Source of the DNA: Muraenolepis orangiensis
Taxonomy: Eukaryota > Chordata > Actinopteri > Gadiformes > Muraenolepididae
Assembly: GCA_027704905.1 (NCBI GenBank)
Contig: CM051000.1
Location: 9,145,072-9,209,071 of the forward strand
Reading direction: 5' to 3'
Length of the DNA stretch: 64,000 bases
The position numbers and the translations under genes are program-made. Below, piece by piece: positions 62,986-64,000 of this stretch; the first letter of the stretch is position 1, and every line of letters starts with the position of its first letter. A model generated the notes under the pieces. The model was not told where the DNA came from and did no database searches. It saw nothing but the letters and a program-made list of their open reading frames with translations.

Positions 62986-64000
62986 TTCCGTTGTGCCTTC
63001 CTACTGCATAGACAGCCTGGTTTTATGAAGAGCCATACTTTCCAGCGAAGAAAATACTAAGAGAAGGGTCAATCATAGTATGTGTTTTCAATCAATGCTT
63101 TCTTACTAAACTGCCACCCAACCATCTCGTTTCCACAACCATTCCAGTGAAGAGTTCTTAGGGTTTCGTCTGTATAAAACAATACAAAATGCTTGCGCAT
63201 CCCAACATATGCCTCTGATACCTCATTTCTCTGCAACCACCACTTTCGTTAAAAAAAAATATTGCTCTCCACAGACCAAATTGATTTTTAGAGAGAACAG
63301 ATCCCTGGGGTGATTTGAGCCGTGGGTGGGGACGGGTTTGGAAAGAGATGGCTTTGATTATACTTTAACTCCGAGAGCTAAGAATATACCTGTACACCCG
63401 AACCCTCAAACAAAAGTATAATTTCCAATAGTCCATGTTAAAATCTGACAAATTCCTGAAAATGTATAGTTTTTATTGAAATTGTATAAGTGAAGCTTTC
63501 TCTCACGTATATTAAACTAATAACGATTTAAATAACACTTGTATGTTCACATGTTGCAATGAAACCCACGTGTTTTGAGAGTATAATATGTACCTGGATC
63601 AAATTGGTCCCCGACAACTCACACAATCCAATTACACAATAGAATTTGGCCCATAATTTATTTAAAAAGAACAGGGCAAGATATTAGGCAGGATAGCAAT
63701 TCACCCGCCATATAACACACAGCCCTGTGACCATGTGTGGCGTAACAAGGAGGTCTTCAACGCAATTCAAGTGGTTCAATGTTTCTGCAAATGTAAGTAA
63801 CAAAATGAAGATGGCCATTTTTTATTGTTTTCCAGCGTGCACAAGAGAGGACTTACAATGGGCCTTCTTATCAAAAGCCCAAATCACCTCAGTTGAATTA
63901 TTAAGCTCAAACTGAACTCTGCCAACCTTTTTGTGTAGTTGAAAGACCTGGGGATACTGCAGAAGGAGCAAAGGCCTGTCACTAAATAAATCACTAGGAA

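Larger units (their letters stand above)
58057..64000. other. Upstream ddb1 intron (at least 5.9 kb)
   Basis: The preceding ddb1 exon is not found before the window ends. Contents are a LINE remnant, a hAT element, a LINE 3' tail, a 47-bp minisatellite and AT-rich DNA. About 59.5-60.9 and 63.0-64.0 kb show nothing recognisable. Confidence 0.8.

Noticed and set aside
58057..64000. An additional upstream ddb1 exon
   Set aside because: I looked on the - strand for the residues preceding ITSGSVRL (a QLIQ-like end) and for matching phase-0 donors and found none. The exon is likely beyond the window.

Overview
This window looks like vertebrate nuclear DNA, almost certainly from a teleost fish. Two recognisable genes with phase-consistent GT-AG introns are spread through it. 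The rest is dominated by very long dinucleotide microsatellites, minisatellites, tRNA-derived SINEs, LINE remnants, Tc1/mariner elements and a hAT element. The extreme density of (AC)n/(GT)n and (CT)n arrays recalls gadiform (cod-like) genomes, which are known for this, but I cannot name the species from sequence alone.

Layout. Positions 2792-13730 on the + strand hold the last four coding exons of a tetraspanin, best matched to tspan4: most of the large extracellular loop, the fourth membrane span and the C-terminal tail. Its earlier exons lie before the window. A 3' UTR follows, with candidate poly(A) signals near 14.93 kb and 16.95 kb. Positions 17-29 kb are intergenic and hold a 26-bp minisatellite split by a retroposon, complete SINEs, a diverged repeat pair and one CpG-rich island. 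Positions 29449-58056 on the - strand hold the last fifteen coding exons of ddb1, encoding 670 residues that align with about residues 471-1140 of the 1140-residue human protein, plus its poly(A) signal. The two genes converge tail to tail. From 58057 to 64000 is the next upstream ddb1 intron, at least 5.9 kb long, containing a LINE reverse-transcriptase remnant, a complete internally deleted hAT element with a perfect 8-bp target duplication, and a 47-bp minisatellite.

The most interesting structure is the ddb1 intron at 33094-34068. It has no GT-AG boundaries that fit. It fits a U12-type AT-AC intron instead: a donor matching the minor-spliceosome consensus, a one-mismatch branch site 11 nt before the end, and an AC terminus. 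These boundaries restore the expected Ser-Phe-Trp-Arg junction. The same intron carries a long (CA)n array just after the 5' splice site and a (UG)n array just before the 3' splice site in the transcript, so it could fold into a long stem bringing the two ends together.

Other notable items are an uninterrupted DD34E Tc1-like transposase inside paired IR/DR-type inverted repeats, lying directly against a decayed second Tc1 element; a 31-bp minisatellite with higher-order spacing; a perfect 26-bp hairpin; and a roughly 700-bp polypyrimidine tract. I found no evidence of a wholly new gene system. The novelty lies in intron and repeat architecture.
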